A stretch of DNA of 46,462 bases from a virus, in IMG/VR virus record IMGVR_UViG_3300005581_000025, positions 1 to 46,462 of that record. One strand, 5' to 3'. The position numbers and the translations under genes are program-made. Positions 26,863 to 34,197 of the stretch are shown here, piece by piece; within the stretch, counting starts at the first letter, position 1; every line of letters starts with the position of its first letter. Under the pieces are notes generated by a model that saw only the letters and a program-made list of their open reading frames with translations, ran no database searches and had not been told where the DNA came from.

Positions 26863-27153
26863 TTATAACCATTTTAACGCAAATAGCGTAGCATCCTTTT
26901 TATCTTCAAAAATAAAACGTACACCAAAATTTTCAAATTCGCCGCCGCAGTGATGATATGCCCAATCTACAATATCGTTAACTTTATATCGACTATCAAA
27001 TGGCGGAAGATCTACCATAGCCCATCCGCAACTAGACAGACATTCTACTAGACAATCAAAATCAATTTCTTTTGATACATCATTTGCCATGGTATCCAAA
27101 ATATCATTGACAATATCTTTGTCAATGGTGGTAATATTTTTATGCATGAGCAT
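26863..27153 (-). CDS. small protein with C-terminal FALKW motif
   Basis: 96 residues from the ATG at 27153, chosen because AAGAGG lies nine bases before it. A longer in-frame extension would run over 100 bases deeper into the VWA gene and is unlikely. It ends in KDATLFALKWL, the tail shared with 21826-22068 and 28500-28793; the preceding GGEFENFGVRFIFED suggests a beta-sheet. Unknown function. Overlaps the VWA gene by 14 bases. Confidence 0.7.
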   Translation of the reverse strand: MLMHKNITTIDKDIVNDILDTMANDVSKEIDFDCLVECLSSCGWAMVDLPPFDSRYKVNDIVDWAYHHCGGEFENFGVRFIFEDKKDATLFALKWL

Positions 27154-28438
27154 GTTTTTTTGCCTCTTCATAGTGCGCCCAAACACCAAACTCGGGTTCT
27201 GCATCAGGGTTACCTTTGATAACCCAAACAGTGTCGCAATAGTCTTCGACTGCTTTTGGGTTCCATCCAAAGAAACAGAAGTCAGTGAACATAATCAGTT
27301 TCTTAGGTTCAATGTTGTTTTCTTTCAACCATTCCCATACGCAATGAGGATCAGTACCGCCACCACCACCGGGCTCATAGCTAGCGATATCCGCCATGTT
27401 GTCGCTAGTATATTCTTCGGGGTTATAAACTTCTGTATCCCATGTAATAACACGAATCTTATACTCGTCGTAGGACTCCATGATACCTTTAACTTCGCTC
27501 AAGAAGTCTTTAAGATCTTTTTCGCTGATAGAACCTGAAGTGTCAATAGCAACACATACATCAATTTGATTACCGGGCTTCATACCTGGCATAACTGCAT
27601 CCATGTGCCAGCCGCGACGGTTAGGGCGCATCCAGCTAAAGTCATCTTTGATGGTAGATTGAATTTGCTGTTGAAGCAGTTCTCGCCAGTTTACTACAGG
27701 CTTAGTCAAATCTTTGATTAGTCGTTTAACACCTGCAGGCAAATTACCTGCGCCTACTGCCTGAGCAGCCTGCAACAGTGCTTCACGAATTTCGTCTTTG
27801 ATCTGACGTTTTTCTTCATCGCTCAAACGAGGGCGGCCTTTGCCTTTGCCATCTTGATCACCATCTTGATCACTATCTTCACTGGAACCTTCTCCGTCCA
27901 TGTGTTCGTCCAACACTTGCTGAAGCAGGTCACTGATGTCAATTTTTTCTGCTTTGTCGTAGAGGTCGTCATAGACTTCCTCAGCACTCCACCCTTTGTA
28001 CTTTGGGTCGTACAAACAAGGAGTAATCTTGTCGCCAATTTTTTGTTCAATAAGGTCACTGTTCACGCAGAAGTCTGCGGCACAGTTAAACAGACGACGG
28101 TCACGGAAGTCGCCTGTGCGACCGATATGGTCGTATACATTATGCAAGACTTCGTGGCCAAACAAGAACTCAACTTCTTTGGGTTTGAGTTTGTTTACAA
28201 ATTCGGTGTTGTAATAAAAACTACGACCGTCTGTGGCCGCAGTGCCCAGCCAGCTATCGGCATTAACCAATTTAAGACGAGTAGCAAGGTTGCCAAAAAA
28301 TGGCGCACGAAGAAGAAGACCAATACGTGCAGTGACCAGTTTTTCACGCACTGTGGCATCCAATCGGGGATCTGTATTCTCCGTCAGACGCCCTGCAAGT
28401 TTATGTTCTGTTTTCTTTTCGCTTGATGTAGTAGCCAT
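27140..28438 (-). CDS. VWA-domain protein with HExxH-type putative metallopeptidase domain
   Basis: 432 residues. The N-terminal domain carries FLFGHEVLHNVYDH (H95, H99), a zinc-peptidase-like HExxH, as in the DUF2201 family. An acidic Asp/Gly/Ser linker (182-200) leads to a C-terminal von Willebrand A domain with MIDAS DTSGS (299-303) and a Thr in GGGGGTDP. Proteins of this build work with MoxR AAA+ ATPases, whose gene lies upstream at 28845-29954. The pair probably assembles, loads or remodels a protein or metal complex. Own consensus promoter and AAGGAG ribosome binding site. Confidence 0.88.
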   Translation of the reverse strand: MATTSSEKKTEHKLAGRLTENTDPRLDATVREKLVTARIGLLLRAPFFGNLATRLKLVNADSWLGTAATDGRSFYYNTEFVNKLKPKEVEFLFGHEVLHNVYDHIGRTGDFRDRRLFNCAADFCVNSDLIEQKIGDKITPCLYDPKYKGWSAEEVYDDLYDKAEKIDISDLLQQVLDEHMDGEGSSEDSDQDGDQDGKGKGRPRLSDEEKRQIKDEIREALLQAAQAVGAGNLPAGVKRLIKDLTKPVVNWRELLQQQIQSTIKDDFSWMRPNRRGWHMDAVMPGMKPGNQIDVCVAIDTSGSISEKDLKDFLSEVKGIMESYDEYKIRVITWDTEVYNPEEYTSDNMADIASYEPGGGGGTDPHCVWEWLKENNIEPKKLIMFTDFCFFGWNPKAVEDYCDTVWVIKGNPDAEPEFGVWAHYEEAKKHAHA

Positions 28439-28462
28439 TTAGTACTCCTTGTTTATTCGTAT

Positions 28463-28491
28463 ATTATATTTGAAATTGGATTTATTGTCAA
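28463..28491 (-). promoter_or_regulatory. consensus sigma70 promoter for VWA gene
   Basis: Perfect TTGACA (28491-28486), 17-base spacer and TATAAT (28468-28463) on the minus strand, with an AAGGAG ribosome binding site and the ATG at 28438 downstream. It gives a short, normal 5' leader of about 18 bases. Confidence 0.88.
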
Positions 28492-28499
28492 AAACAATT

Positions 28500-28793
28500 T
28501 TATAACCATTTTAAAGTAAACAGTTCTAATTCTTTAGACCCTATTAGGTAAATGTAACACTCACTATAATCACCATTATAGTGCCACGCCCAGGGATTAT
28601 TTCTAACTTTATTATAATGGGGGTTTAGATAAATTTCGCGTTCACAGCTAGGTCCCCAAGTATCCCAGCACCACTCTCTGACAGTTAAAAAGTCGATAAA
28701 TCTATCTGCGGTTAATCCTAAGACTATAGCTCGATGAGTAAAGAGAAGGTTACCTTTATGTCTGCGGTCTAATTTTTCAAGTTTGAGTTTCAT
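28500..28793 (-). CDS. small protein with C-terminal FTLKW motif
   Basis: 97 residues. Aromatic-rich (WCWDTWGPSC, WAWHYNGDYSECYIYL) and ending in ELFTLKWL like two other proteins here. No ribosome binding site is visible before the ATG, and no promoter; it may depend on read-through from the MoxR gene 52 bases upstream. Unknown function. Confidence 0.65.
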   Translation of the reverse strand: MKLKLEKLDRRHKGNLLFTHRAIVLGLTADRFIDFLTVREWCWDTWGPSCEREIYLNPHYNKVRNNPWAWHYNGDYSECYIYLIGSKELELFTLKWL

Positions 28794-28844
28794 AATAAAT
28801 CGGGGACTTACAGGCCAAAGGAGTTGGAAACCTTGCCCCTAAAC

Positions 28845-29954
28845 TTACTTCTGGCTAGCTGCCACGATGTACTTACCAAAACGCTTATGGAACTCGTCGA
28901 AGTGCTTGAGCTTGCCAGGCACGAACGGCAGGTTGTAAGTAGTCAGTGCAACACGGGCACCCATAACAGTCAGTTCAGTGGTAAAATTATCCATCATGAA
29001 CTTAAAGAAATGGTCGCTCATATTGTGCCATTCTGCGCTGGGCTTGCCGCCATCCTTTTTTGCGGAGTCTTGCAATTCGTAGCACATAGCAATAGTCAGC
29101 GAGTACATAGCACTAATTTCTTTGACCTTGAGCTCAGTTACTTTACCTGCCAAAATGTCAGCAGGTTTAGGCAGTTGGCCTGCAACTTTGCGGTGTGCCA
29201 TAAACTTAACTGCAACACCCTCGCCTACAGCACCTGCGACCAAATCAGTGAGGTCAGAATCTGACGTATCCTCATCTTCAAGAATTTCACTGACGAATGT
29301 CCAGCTACGCGGTGTAGCAAACGAACGCGAACTAGAACGCGGATCGAAGTCGTAGAGATCTTGTTTAGCAAAACCAACGTAACCAACCACGTCCTTGTGA
29401 ATTTTGTTATTCACAGCCCAAGTCTCCCAGCTGGCATGGTCGACTCGCATTTCAAAGTGCAAGAAACGATTTGCCAATGGGGCAGGCATACGATAGGTAA
29501 CACCTTTGTCGCTTTCGCGATTGCCTGCGGCCACCATAACAACATTGTCGGGCAGAACATACTTACCGATTCGGCGATTGAGAATCAGCTGATAGGCAGC
29601 GGCCTGAATGCTAGGTGCGGCACTGTTCATCTCATCCATGAACAGAACAACATAGGGATACTGACTAGCAAACTCTTCGTCGGGCAAATCGATAGGCGGT
29701 GCCCAATCCATTTTGCCCAGCTCTTTGTTAAAGTAAGGGATGCCACGCAGGTCAGTGGGTTCCATTTGTGCAAGACGCAGGTCGATGTACGCACCGCCCA
29801 AGTCTTGAGAAATGCCTTCGATTACTTCAGACTTGCCAATGCCCGGGGGGCCCCAAAGAAAAGCTGGACGCTTTTTCTTGAAACATTTAAGAATAGCACG
29901 ACGAGCACCATCGCTGGTAACAGTGCGGCTTTCAGTTACAGTCTCTTTACCCAT
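28845..29954 (-). CDS. MoxR-type AAA+ ATPase
   Basis: 369 residues. Walker A GPPGIGKS (35-42), Walker B VVLFMDEMN (102-110), sensor-like AAGNRESD and the arginine-bearing ANRFLHFEM segment place it in the MoxR/RavA clade. Acts with the VWA protein encoded downstream at 27140-28438, as MoxR/VWA pairs do as chaperones for protein or metal-cofactor assembly. Starts after AAAGGAG. It has its own promoter, so the two partners are separately transcribed though adjacent. Confidence 0.9.
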   Translation of the reverse strand: MGKETVTESRTVTSDGARRAILKCFKKKRPAFLWGPPGIGKSEVIEGISQDLGGAYIDLRLAQMEPTDLRGIPYFNKELGKMDWAPPIDLPDEEFASQYPYVVLFMDEMNSAAPSIQAAAYQLILNRRIGKYVLPDNVVMVAAGNRESDKGVTYRMPAPLANRFLHFEMRVDHASWETWAVNNKIHKDVVGYVGFAKQDLYDFDPRSSSRSFATPRSWTFVSEILEDEDTSDSDLTDLVAGAVGEGVAVKFMAHRKVAGQLPKPADILAGKVTELKVKEISAMYSLTIAMCYELQDSAKKDGGKPSAEWHNMSDHFFKFMMDNFTTELTVMGARVALTTYNLPFVPGKLKHFDEFHKRFGKYIVAASQK

Positions 29955-29982
29955 TTAAAAACTCCTTTGTGTGTAAAATTAT

Positions 29983-30011
29983 ATTATACCTAAAAACTGA
30001 ATTATTGTCTG
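29983..30011 (-). promoter_or_regulatory. sigma70-like promoter for MoxR gene
   Basis: CAGACA (30011-30006; weak -35), 17-base spacer, TATAAT (29988-29983) on the minus strand, followed by AAAGGAG and the ATG at 29954. The -10 is perfect; the -35 matches the consensus in four of six positions. Confidence 0.65.
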
Positions 30012-30014
30012 TTG

Positions 30015-30365
30015 TTATTTTACAAAAGCATAAGGTTGATCCCACCGACCAATGTTGACGTCGATGTAGTGACTACAATGAAAGTAATCAGTCTGGGCAT
30101 CGGACTCGTCGAAATAGTCAGGACCATACATAGCTGGAATTACCTCAGACAGGAACTCTTTGGCGCGGCCAGTGAAGTGCTCGTGATACCAATACGGATT
30201 AACTTGGATATAATCGCCACCAAAGTCGATGTCACCTTGCTTAACAGTCAGCACCAGCGAGCTATGACTACGAACAGAAAGAGTGGCTTTGACACCGTAC
30301 TTTTTGCAAATGGCTTTGATAGTAGGCGCCAGTTTTGCTTTATGCTCTTGACTCATGTATGCCAT
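30015..30365 (-). CDS. LPD29-like small protein
   Basis: 116 residues. AICKKYGVKATLSVRSHSSLVLTV followed by a GDYIQVNPYW segment, then YFDESDAQTDYFHCSHYIDVNIGRWDQPY, matches my memory of the large polyvalent protein-associated domain 29 (LPD29) found alone in phages and in larger phage/mobile-element proteins. Function unknown. Own promoter (30396-30424) and GGAG six bases before the ATG. Confidence 0.78.
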   Translation of the reverse strand: MAYMSQEHKAKLAPTIKAICKKYGVKATLSVRSHSSLVLTVKQGDIDFGGDYIQVNPYWYHEHFTGRAKEFLSEVIPAMYGPDYFDESDAQTDYFHCSHYIDVNIGRWDQPYAFVK

Positions 30366-30395
30366 GTTGAACTCCGTTTTGTTTACAATACCAAT

Positions 30396-30424
30396 ATTAT
30401 AGCAAAATTCCGAATTTTGGACAA
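30396..30424 (-). promoter_or_regulatory. promoter with palindromic spacer (copy 1)
   Basis: TTGTCC (30424-30419), 17-base spacer, TATAAT (30401-30396). The spacer is a perfect palindrome, AAAATTC-G-GAATTTT, then GC, giving an extended -10 (TGC-TATAAT). Together with copies at 30633-30661 and 30994-31022 it forms a repeated promoter set; the dyad is a possible operator. Confidence 0.85.
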
Positions 30425-30428
30425 CCGT

Positions 30429-30602
30429 TTAGACTGGGCTAAACATTTTGGCACTTTTTTCTACAATGACACGGTATGCATCGATGGTTTTTTGGGGCTG
30501 AGCAAGAGGATTCTTTTGGATGAATTTCATTGTTTCCAAGAAACCCATACCCAGGAATTTTGACTCTTTTTCGATGTGTTTGATTGCTGTTGCGATTTGC
30601 AT
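30429..30602 (-). CDS. small helical protein, 57 residues
   Basis: 57 codons between two of the repeated promoters. It starts MQIATAIKHIEKESKFLG and continues with LETMKFIQKNPLAQPQKTI, a single long helix-turn-helix-like arrangement, soluble and mildly basic. AAGGG lies seven bases before the ATG, with promoter copy 2 just upstream. Too short for standard ORF cut-offs, but promoter, ribosome site and exact fit between neighbours support it. Confidence 0.75.
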   Translation of the reverse strand: MQIATAIKHIEKESKFLGMGFLETMKFIQKNPLAQPQKTIDAYRVIVEKSAKMFSPV

Positions 30603-30632
30603 TTAGTGCCCTTTGTTACTTACTATACCATT

Positions 30633-30661
30633 ATTATAGCAAAAATGGGATTTTTGGACAA
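30633..30661 (-). promoter_or_regulatory. promoter with palindromic spacer (copy 2)
   Basis: TTGTCC (30661-30656), 17-base spacer, TATAAT (30638-30633). The spacer AAAAAT-CCC-ATTTTT is a 6-3-6 dyad followed by GC (extended -10). Drives the 57-residue gene. Differs from the other copies in its later leader. Confidence 0.85.
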
Positions 30662-30678
30662 CCAAAAATCTGTTGTTT

Positions 30679-30963
30679 TTACACAACTTCCAGCATGTTA
30701 GCGGGTACTTTCCACAGCCCTTGATTACTACGAACTGTTACAAATTTAATGGCAATTTTGTCAACCGTTCCTGTAATAGTCATACCACGTTTAGTGCTAG
30801 TGAATTTCACAGAATCGCCCAACTTAATAGAACGGATTTTATCTTTGCGAAGTTGCCCACGAGCAAATTGAACAGCATTCAGGATGCTGGTGAGTTCTGC
30901 GTCGGTGAAATCGCCAAACATAATTGCTTGATTAACTTGTTGGATTTGGGTCAGTTGATTCAA
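30679..30963 (-). CDS. small protein, possible KOW/SH3-like nucleic-acid-binding fold
   Basis: 94 residues from a TTG start. The leader before this TTG is nearly the same as that before the ATG of the gene at 30015-30365, with GGAG at the same six-base distance, so TTG at 30963 is the start; a longer frame would run through the promoter. IRSIKLGDSVKFTSTKRGMTITGTVDKIAIKFVTV looks like a small beta-barrel (KOW/SH3-like) preceded by an N-terminal helix. Function unknown. Confidence 0.72.
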   Translation of the reverse strand: MNQLTQIQQVNQAIMFGDFTDAELTSILNAVQFARGQLRKDKIRSIKLGDSVKFTSTKRGMTITGTVDKIAIKFVTVRSNQGLWKVPANMLEVV

Positions 30964-30993
30964 TTTGAACTCCGTTTTGTTTACTATTCCAAT

Positions 30994-31022
30994 AGTATAG
31001 CAAAATTGGGAATTTCGAGCAA
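30994..31022 (-). promoter_or_regulatory. promoter with palindromic spacer (copy 3)
   Basis: TTGCTC (31022-31017), 17-base spacer, TATACT (30999-30994). The spacer contains AAATT-CCC-AATTT and ends in GC before the -10. The leader from the -10 to the start is almost identical to copy 1 (AACAAAACGGAGTTCAA), a clear duplication. Confidence 0.82.
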
Positions 31023-31062
31023 CCAAAATATTGTTGTATTTTTACAACAAATGCACTAGTAA

Positions 31063-31431
31063 TTAAGTATTACTTTCTAGATTACTTAGATATTTTTTAA
31101 GGTCGCCGTCCATGAGACTTAGCATGGCAGCTTCTTGTTCATCAAATACAACTATCCTATGAGCACCTATTAGGTAATACATGCCTTGAAATAGACGTTC
31201 TAATTGTAATAGATGTTTATTAGCCAGCGGTTTATCAAATTCAAATTTATAAGATTTTAATTTTAAGTCTTGAACAAGAAACTTATAACCAGCCAGACTA
31301 AGCCTCAGACTGTTGTTATCTTTGGGATTGTTCCAAATTTGATATACTAGCTTGCTGGAATGAACCCCAGACATATCCGAAAAAATTTTTGTAAGCTGAG
31401 TTTGATTAAAACGCTTTGAACCGACAATCAC
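31063..31431 (-). CDS. conserved-looking phage hypothetical protein
   Basis: 122 residues from a GTG start. Opens MIVGSKRFNQTQLTKIFSDM and continues LVYQIWNNP, LRLSLAGYKFLV; the middle has a cationic helix and the end an acidic one. I associate this pattern with T4-like marine phages, but the function is unknown. It begins 10 bases after the previous gene ends. Confidence 0.7.
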   Translation of the reverse strand: MIVGSKRFNQTQLTKIFSDMSGVHSSKLVYQIWNNPKDNNSLRLSLAGYKFLVQDLKLKSYKFEFDKPLANKHLLQLERLFQGMYYLIGAHRIVVFDEQEAAMLSLMDGDLKKYLSNLESNT

Positions 31432-31440
31432 TTGGATTCA

Positions 31441-31728
31441 TTAAGGAAAAATTCTATCGCCGCTTTTTAAAAGAACAACTGTAAACAAATCAGTTTTAAA
31501 TAAACTGTTTAATTTTTTAGCAAGATTGATGGCATGACCCGGATTGCTAAAACTTGTCTTTTTATATTTTGGTCCAGGATAGCTGACCAGCATATTACTA
31601 CTTTTAAGATTGATTGGGTTATTGTCGTAAAAAACCGCCCAAATGCCCTCACTGCTCAGAATCTGATCAGATTTGTAATTGATTTTATTTACGTGCTCAA
31701 CCAGCACATTTGGTTTAGGTCTACTCAT
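31441..31728 (-). CDS. hypothetical protein
   Basis: 95 residues. N-terminal KPNVLVEHVNKINYKSDQIL, then a hydrophobic strand (IWAVFYDNNPINL) and SYPGPKYKKTSFSNPGHAI. Basic overall. No recognised domain. A TATAAT (31748-31743) lies upstream without a -35 partner. Confidence 0.65.
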   Translation of the reverse strand: MSRPKPNVLVEHVNKINYKSDQILSSEGIWAVFYDNNPINLKSSNMLVSYPGPKYKKTSFSNPGHAINLAKKLNSLFKTDLFTVVLLKSGDRIFP

Positions 31729-31765
31729 AGTTAATTGACTCTATTATATTTAGTCTAAGTATACT

Positions 31766-31781
31766 GGGTTTATTTAAACCC
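31766..31781. terminator. short hairpin at a gene end
   Basis: GGGTTTA (31766-31772), TT loop, TAAACCC (31775-31781). It spans the stop codon of the gene at 31770-32003. There is no U-tract on the minus strand, so a classic intrinsic terminator is not shown; it may protect an mRNA 3' end. Confidence 0.3.
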
Positions 31782-32003
31782 CCCGCCGTCAACGGAGATG
31801 CTAATGACACTGTCATTGGCATTATTTCGAATTTCTAATTTTTTACTTAGTTCAGCACAGTGGTTAAGTAAATCGAAAATATCAGCATGTAAACTGCGAG
31901 CTTCGTTGGCACTTAATGTAAGTTGTTTTCCGCCCGTTTGGTTCATAACTTTGACTTTATCATTGTAATTCTTTAAATGAAGACTTAGGTTTAACTCGTT
32001 CAT
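31770..32003 (-). CDS. small hypothetical protein
   Basis: 77 residues. LSANEARSLHADIFDLLNHCAELSKKL is one long helix, with an N-terminal strand pair and a glycine-rich end (SVDGGGFK). ATGA overlap with the preceding gene. Unknown function. Confidence 0.65.
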   Translation of the reverse strand: MNELNLSLHLKNYNDKVKVMNQTGGKQLTLSANEARSLHADIFDLLNHCAELSKKLEIRNNANDSVISISVDGGGFK

Positions 32004-32470
32004 TTTGCAGCCTTTTGCGCTTCGTTCATTTCTTCTTTAGTCTTAAACGGACCTTGGAATAGGTATCTGTTTAGAGTAATAAATTTTGGGCAATAACTCT
32101 TAACCCACCCATTGTTGAATTTGATAATGTAATATCCTGCACAATAAAAACTTTTGCTTTTACTGGTTTTAGTATATACTGGAAATTGATGTTTAACATC
32201 CCACAGTATATTCCATGGTTTATTGGTCACAGGATAACCATATACATTATGGTGTTCTTGAAGTACTTTTTCTTTTTTTACACCTTGATCAAATACTAAG
32301 TTATAAGCTTTACTGAGTAATTTAATAGTAGAAAATTTTTCTCTTTTGTTTTCTTGTACGTAAACAAATCCACCGTCGTCGATGGCTTGGATAGTAGCCA
32401 CCTTAGATCCTCGTTGTTCTACGATCCAATATTTGTTTTTTAAAATAGGTTTGGCAATTAGTTCATTCAT
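32000..32470 (-). CDS. conserved-looking phage hypothetical protein
   Basis: 156 residues from the ATG at 32470, chosen because it overlaps the previous stop as ATGA; a longer frame to 32503 would run into the membrane protein gene. Aromatic and basic, beta-rich (YWIVEQRGSKVATIQAIDDGG, YYIIKFNNGWVKSYCPKF). Pattern known to me from T4-like phages; function unknown. Confidence 0.7.
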   Translation of the reverse strand: MNELIAKPILKNKYWIVEQRGSKVATIQAIDDGGFVYVQENKREKFSTIKLLSKAYNLVFDQGVKKEKVLQEHHNVYGYPVTNKPWNILWDVKHQFPVYTKTSKSKSFYCAGYYIIKFNNGWVKSYCPKFITLNRYLFQGPFKTKEEMNEAQKAAK

Positions 32471-32835
32471 AATACTGTAAGTCCTGCAAATGCGATGTAG
32501 CACAATTGATGTGCCATTTGATCTAGTCCGAGATGATTCCAGAACTGGGGTGTGGTAATGTCTTTATTACCGTAATTCATTTTAGCCCAATCGATGTGAT
32601 AATGTAAAATAAAATCTAATACGCCAATAAAAAGTGCAAATTCAATGTTAGCCCATCCAGTCACAGTCCAAAGACAAGCAAAAGTACCAACACCATGTTT
32701 AAGACTGTGCTTAACACCTAACCAGTCGAGGTAAATGCCTTTGTGTTTTACTTCTTCATCGTTTTGATTTACAAAATCGATGTACCAATGTTTAATTTGA
32801 AACAAAACAAGTATAAAAAGAAGAGTGCTAATCAT
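32467..32835 (-). CDS. DUF3307-like membrane protein
   Basis: 122 residues with a hydrophobic N-terminus (STLLFILVLFQIKHW) and further hydrophobic stretches; FALFIGVLDFILHYHIDWAK and FWNHLGLDQMAHQLCYIAF hold the His/Asp pairs seen in DUF3307 proteins. Probably an inner-membrane protein of the infected host. ATGA overlaps on both sides. Confidence 0.75.
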   Translation of the reverse strand: MISTLLFILVLFQIKHWYIDFVNQNDEEVKHKGIYLDWLGVKHSLKHGVGTFACLWTVTGWANIEFALFIGVLDFILHYHIDWAKMNYGNKDITTPQFWNHLGLDQMAHQLCYIAFAGLTVL

Positions 32836-32990
32836 TTTTTATTTCTTTGTTGAAATCTGTATTCCCGCCGCAGCCACCATTTGTACTGATTAAAGTATTC
32901 CTCTAGTGAAAGAGTCTTGTTACCCCAATAGAACCGTTCTTCTTTATTTTCGAAATAAAGATTAGTCAGCCAATTTCGAAATGAGATCAT
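32832..32990 (-). CDS. small protein, 52 residues
   Basis: 52 codons linked to both neighbours by ATGA overlaps (32990/32987 and 32835/32832). Aromatic and basic (NWLTNLYFENKEERFYWG, YKWWLRREYRFQQRNKK). I recall similar short tryptophan-rich proteins in marine phages. Function unknown. Confidence 0.72.
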   Translation of the reverse strand: MISFRNWLTNLYFENKEERFYWGNKTLSLEEYFNQYKWWLRREYRFQQRNKK

Positions 32991-33373
32991 TGGGTCTCCG
33001 GTACAAGCAAATTATCATAGTAAGTAGCTGCCACATCTTTAAGATATTCCATTATAGTTTTTTCATCTACTTCAGTAAAAAATACATCATCGAAGGCCCT
33101 TAGAGGATCGATGTCTCGAACCTTTGATTCGTTGTGATGAGATTCTTTAAACTCGGGATTCCACCAAATAAAACATTGATCGTAGCCTGGCACAAAAATT
33201 TGAATGTCATAGACATCATAGGTCTTGCAGTCAAATACTACAGTGCAAAATTCCTGTCCATCAACGTCGGCAAATTCCATGAACCTTGCATTGTAACCCC
33301 AGCAGTTCCAGCAATATTCGCTGCCGCCACTGACTCGTCCTTCTGCGGCAACTATTACATCAATAAGTTTCAT
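32987..33373 (-). CDS. conserved-looking phage hypothetical protein
   Basis: 128 residues. MKLIDVIVAAEGRVSGGSEY is a recurrent opening for T4-like phage proteins I have seen. CWNCWG, a WWNPEF segment and an acidic C-terminus follow. No signal peptide or membrane segment. Function unknown. ATGA overlap downstream with the 52-residue gene. Confidence 0.72.
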   Translation of the reverse strand: MKLIDVIVAAEGRVSGGSEYCWNCWGYNARFMEFADVDGQEFCTVVFDCKTYDVYDIQIFVPGYDQCFIWWNPEFKESHHNESKVRDIDPLRAFDDVFFTEVDEKTIMEYLKDVAATYYDNLLVPETQ

Positions 33374-33606
33374 ACAGATACATCCTTTAATAAGTCAAAA
33401 GTTAATTCGTGATCATAAACATTTGCTACAGGTTTAATCCAACCGTTATTAATACATTCACTGATAATCATCTTGTATTCTTTTGGACAACCTTGGCTGA
33501 TCTCAAATCCTGCTCGTGGGGTAATCAACAATCCATCTGTTAAATTAAAGTTAGGATCTTTTGATCGTAGTGTGCGAAATCGGCTCTGACGAATTTTAAA
33601 TGACAT
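33370..33606 (-). CDS. small hypothetical protein
   Basis: 78 residues from the ATG at 33606. MSFKIRQSRFRTLRSKDP is basic, the rest is mixed (LLITPRAGFEISQGCPKEY). A longer frame to 33660 would run well into the preceding gene. ATGA overlap downstream. Unknown function. Confidence 0.65.
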   Translation of the reverse strand: MSFKIRQSRFRTLRSKDPNFNLTDGLLITPRAGFEISQGCPKEYKMIISECINNGWIKPVANVYDHELTFDLLKDVSV

Positions 33607-33832
33607 TGTGATCAAATCTTTCTTTAATTGATTTGATAGAGTTTTGAACAGTAGCGTCAATCAGACCTTTGTCAAAAGTAGTGTACGCATGCCTGGTATC
33701 TGTATTGCGAACAGCATCGATACATTCTTCAACAATTTGCCGAGCAAACGACAACTGCATTTCTGGATTGACACCGGGGTAATGACTACCCCCTGCCTCT
33801 AATTGAAATTTCTTTAATAGTTCTTTGTTCAT
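33596..33832 (-). CDS. conserved-looking phage hypothetical protein
   Basis: 78 residues: FQLEAGGSHYPGVNPEMQLSF then a helical ECIDAVRNTDTRHAYTTFD stretch. The AGGSHYP motif recurs in T4-like phage proteins I know. Function unknown. Confidence 0.7.
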   Translation of the reverse strand: MNKELLKKFQLEAGGSHYPGVNPEMQLSFARQIVEECIDAVRNTDTRHAYTTFDKGLIDATVQNSIKSIKERFDHNVI

Positions 33833-33835
33833 ACT

Positions 33836-33961
33836 TTATCTGCTCCTAATCCTACGCCATACAACTTCAAACGTATCTGGTTTCAACATAACTTCCCACC
33901 CTTGAGGAATGCGCTCAGGGAAGAGGCTTGTCTTACCGTTACTGTGTTTGTATAACTTCAT
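33836..33961 (-). CDS. small protein, 41 residues
   Basis: 41 codons starting on TAATG overlapping the previous stop and ending three bases before the next gene. KLYKHSNGKTSLFPERIPQG then W/K/R-rich (VVWRRIRSR). Fits tightly between neighbours; function unknown. Confidence 0.6.
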   Translation of the reverse strand: MKLYKHSNGKTSLFPERIPQGWEVMLKPDTFEVVWRRIRSR

Positions 33962-34197
33962 TATTCAACTCCGAAATGATTTTTTATATAATCTTCTGCA
34001 ATAACAGGAGTGTGTCCCCATTCAGTTTCAAGTGACACATAAACATTGGGAAATAATCCAGCACATTCGATTACAATCAGTTTGGCAAACTTTTCTTTGT
34101 CAAAAAATTCTCGTGTGTGAGTAACTCCTGTGTCCGGATTAACAATCTCAATAACATCAGTGGCTTGCTCGGCAAGTTTTTGAATTCGTATATTCAT
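33961..34197 (-). CDS. small conserved-looking hypothetical protein
   Basis: 78 residues. NIRIQKLAEQATDVIEIVNP is a helix; EFFDKEKFAKLIVIECAG and VYVSLETEWGH follow. Function unknown. ATGA overlap with the exonuclease gene and one-base overlap (TAATG) with the 41-residue gene. Confidence 0.65.
   Translation of the reverse strand: MNIRIQKLAEQATDVIEIVNPDTGVTHTREFFDKEKFAKLIVIECAGLFPNVYVSLETEWGHTPVIAEDYIKNHFGVE

Noticed and set aside
27154-27270. N-terminal extension of the FALKW protein
   Set aside because: It would overlap the VWA gene by over 100 bases, while ATG at 27153 has a good AAGAGG site.
27854-28426. Open frame of 190 codons on the plus strand opposite the VWA gene
   Set aside because: It lies wholly antisense to a well-supported gene, has cysteine/phenylalanine-rich low-complexity translation and no ribosome binding site.
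28797-28850. Possible GC-containing hairpin after the MoxR gene
   Set aside because: GGGG and CCCC are far apart, the inner pairing needs a bulge and no U-tract follows.
29361-29993. Open frame of 210 codons on the plus strand opposite the MoxR gene
   Set aside because: Shadow of the MoxR ATPase; the 3' end runs into the promoter of that gene.
30012-30563. Plus-strand frame of 183 codons across the small-gene block
   Set aside because: It runs opposite to two small genes and through promoter copy 1, all of which are better supported on the minus strand.
31743-31748. TATAAT upstream of the gene at 31441-31728
   Set aside because: No -35-like hexamer at 16-18 bases and no extended -10, so a promoter is not supported.
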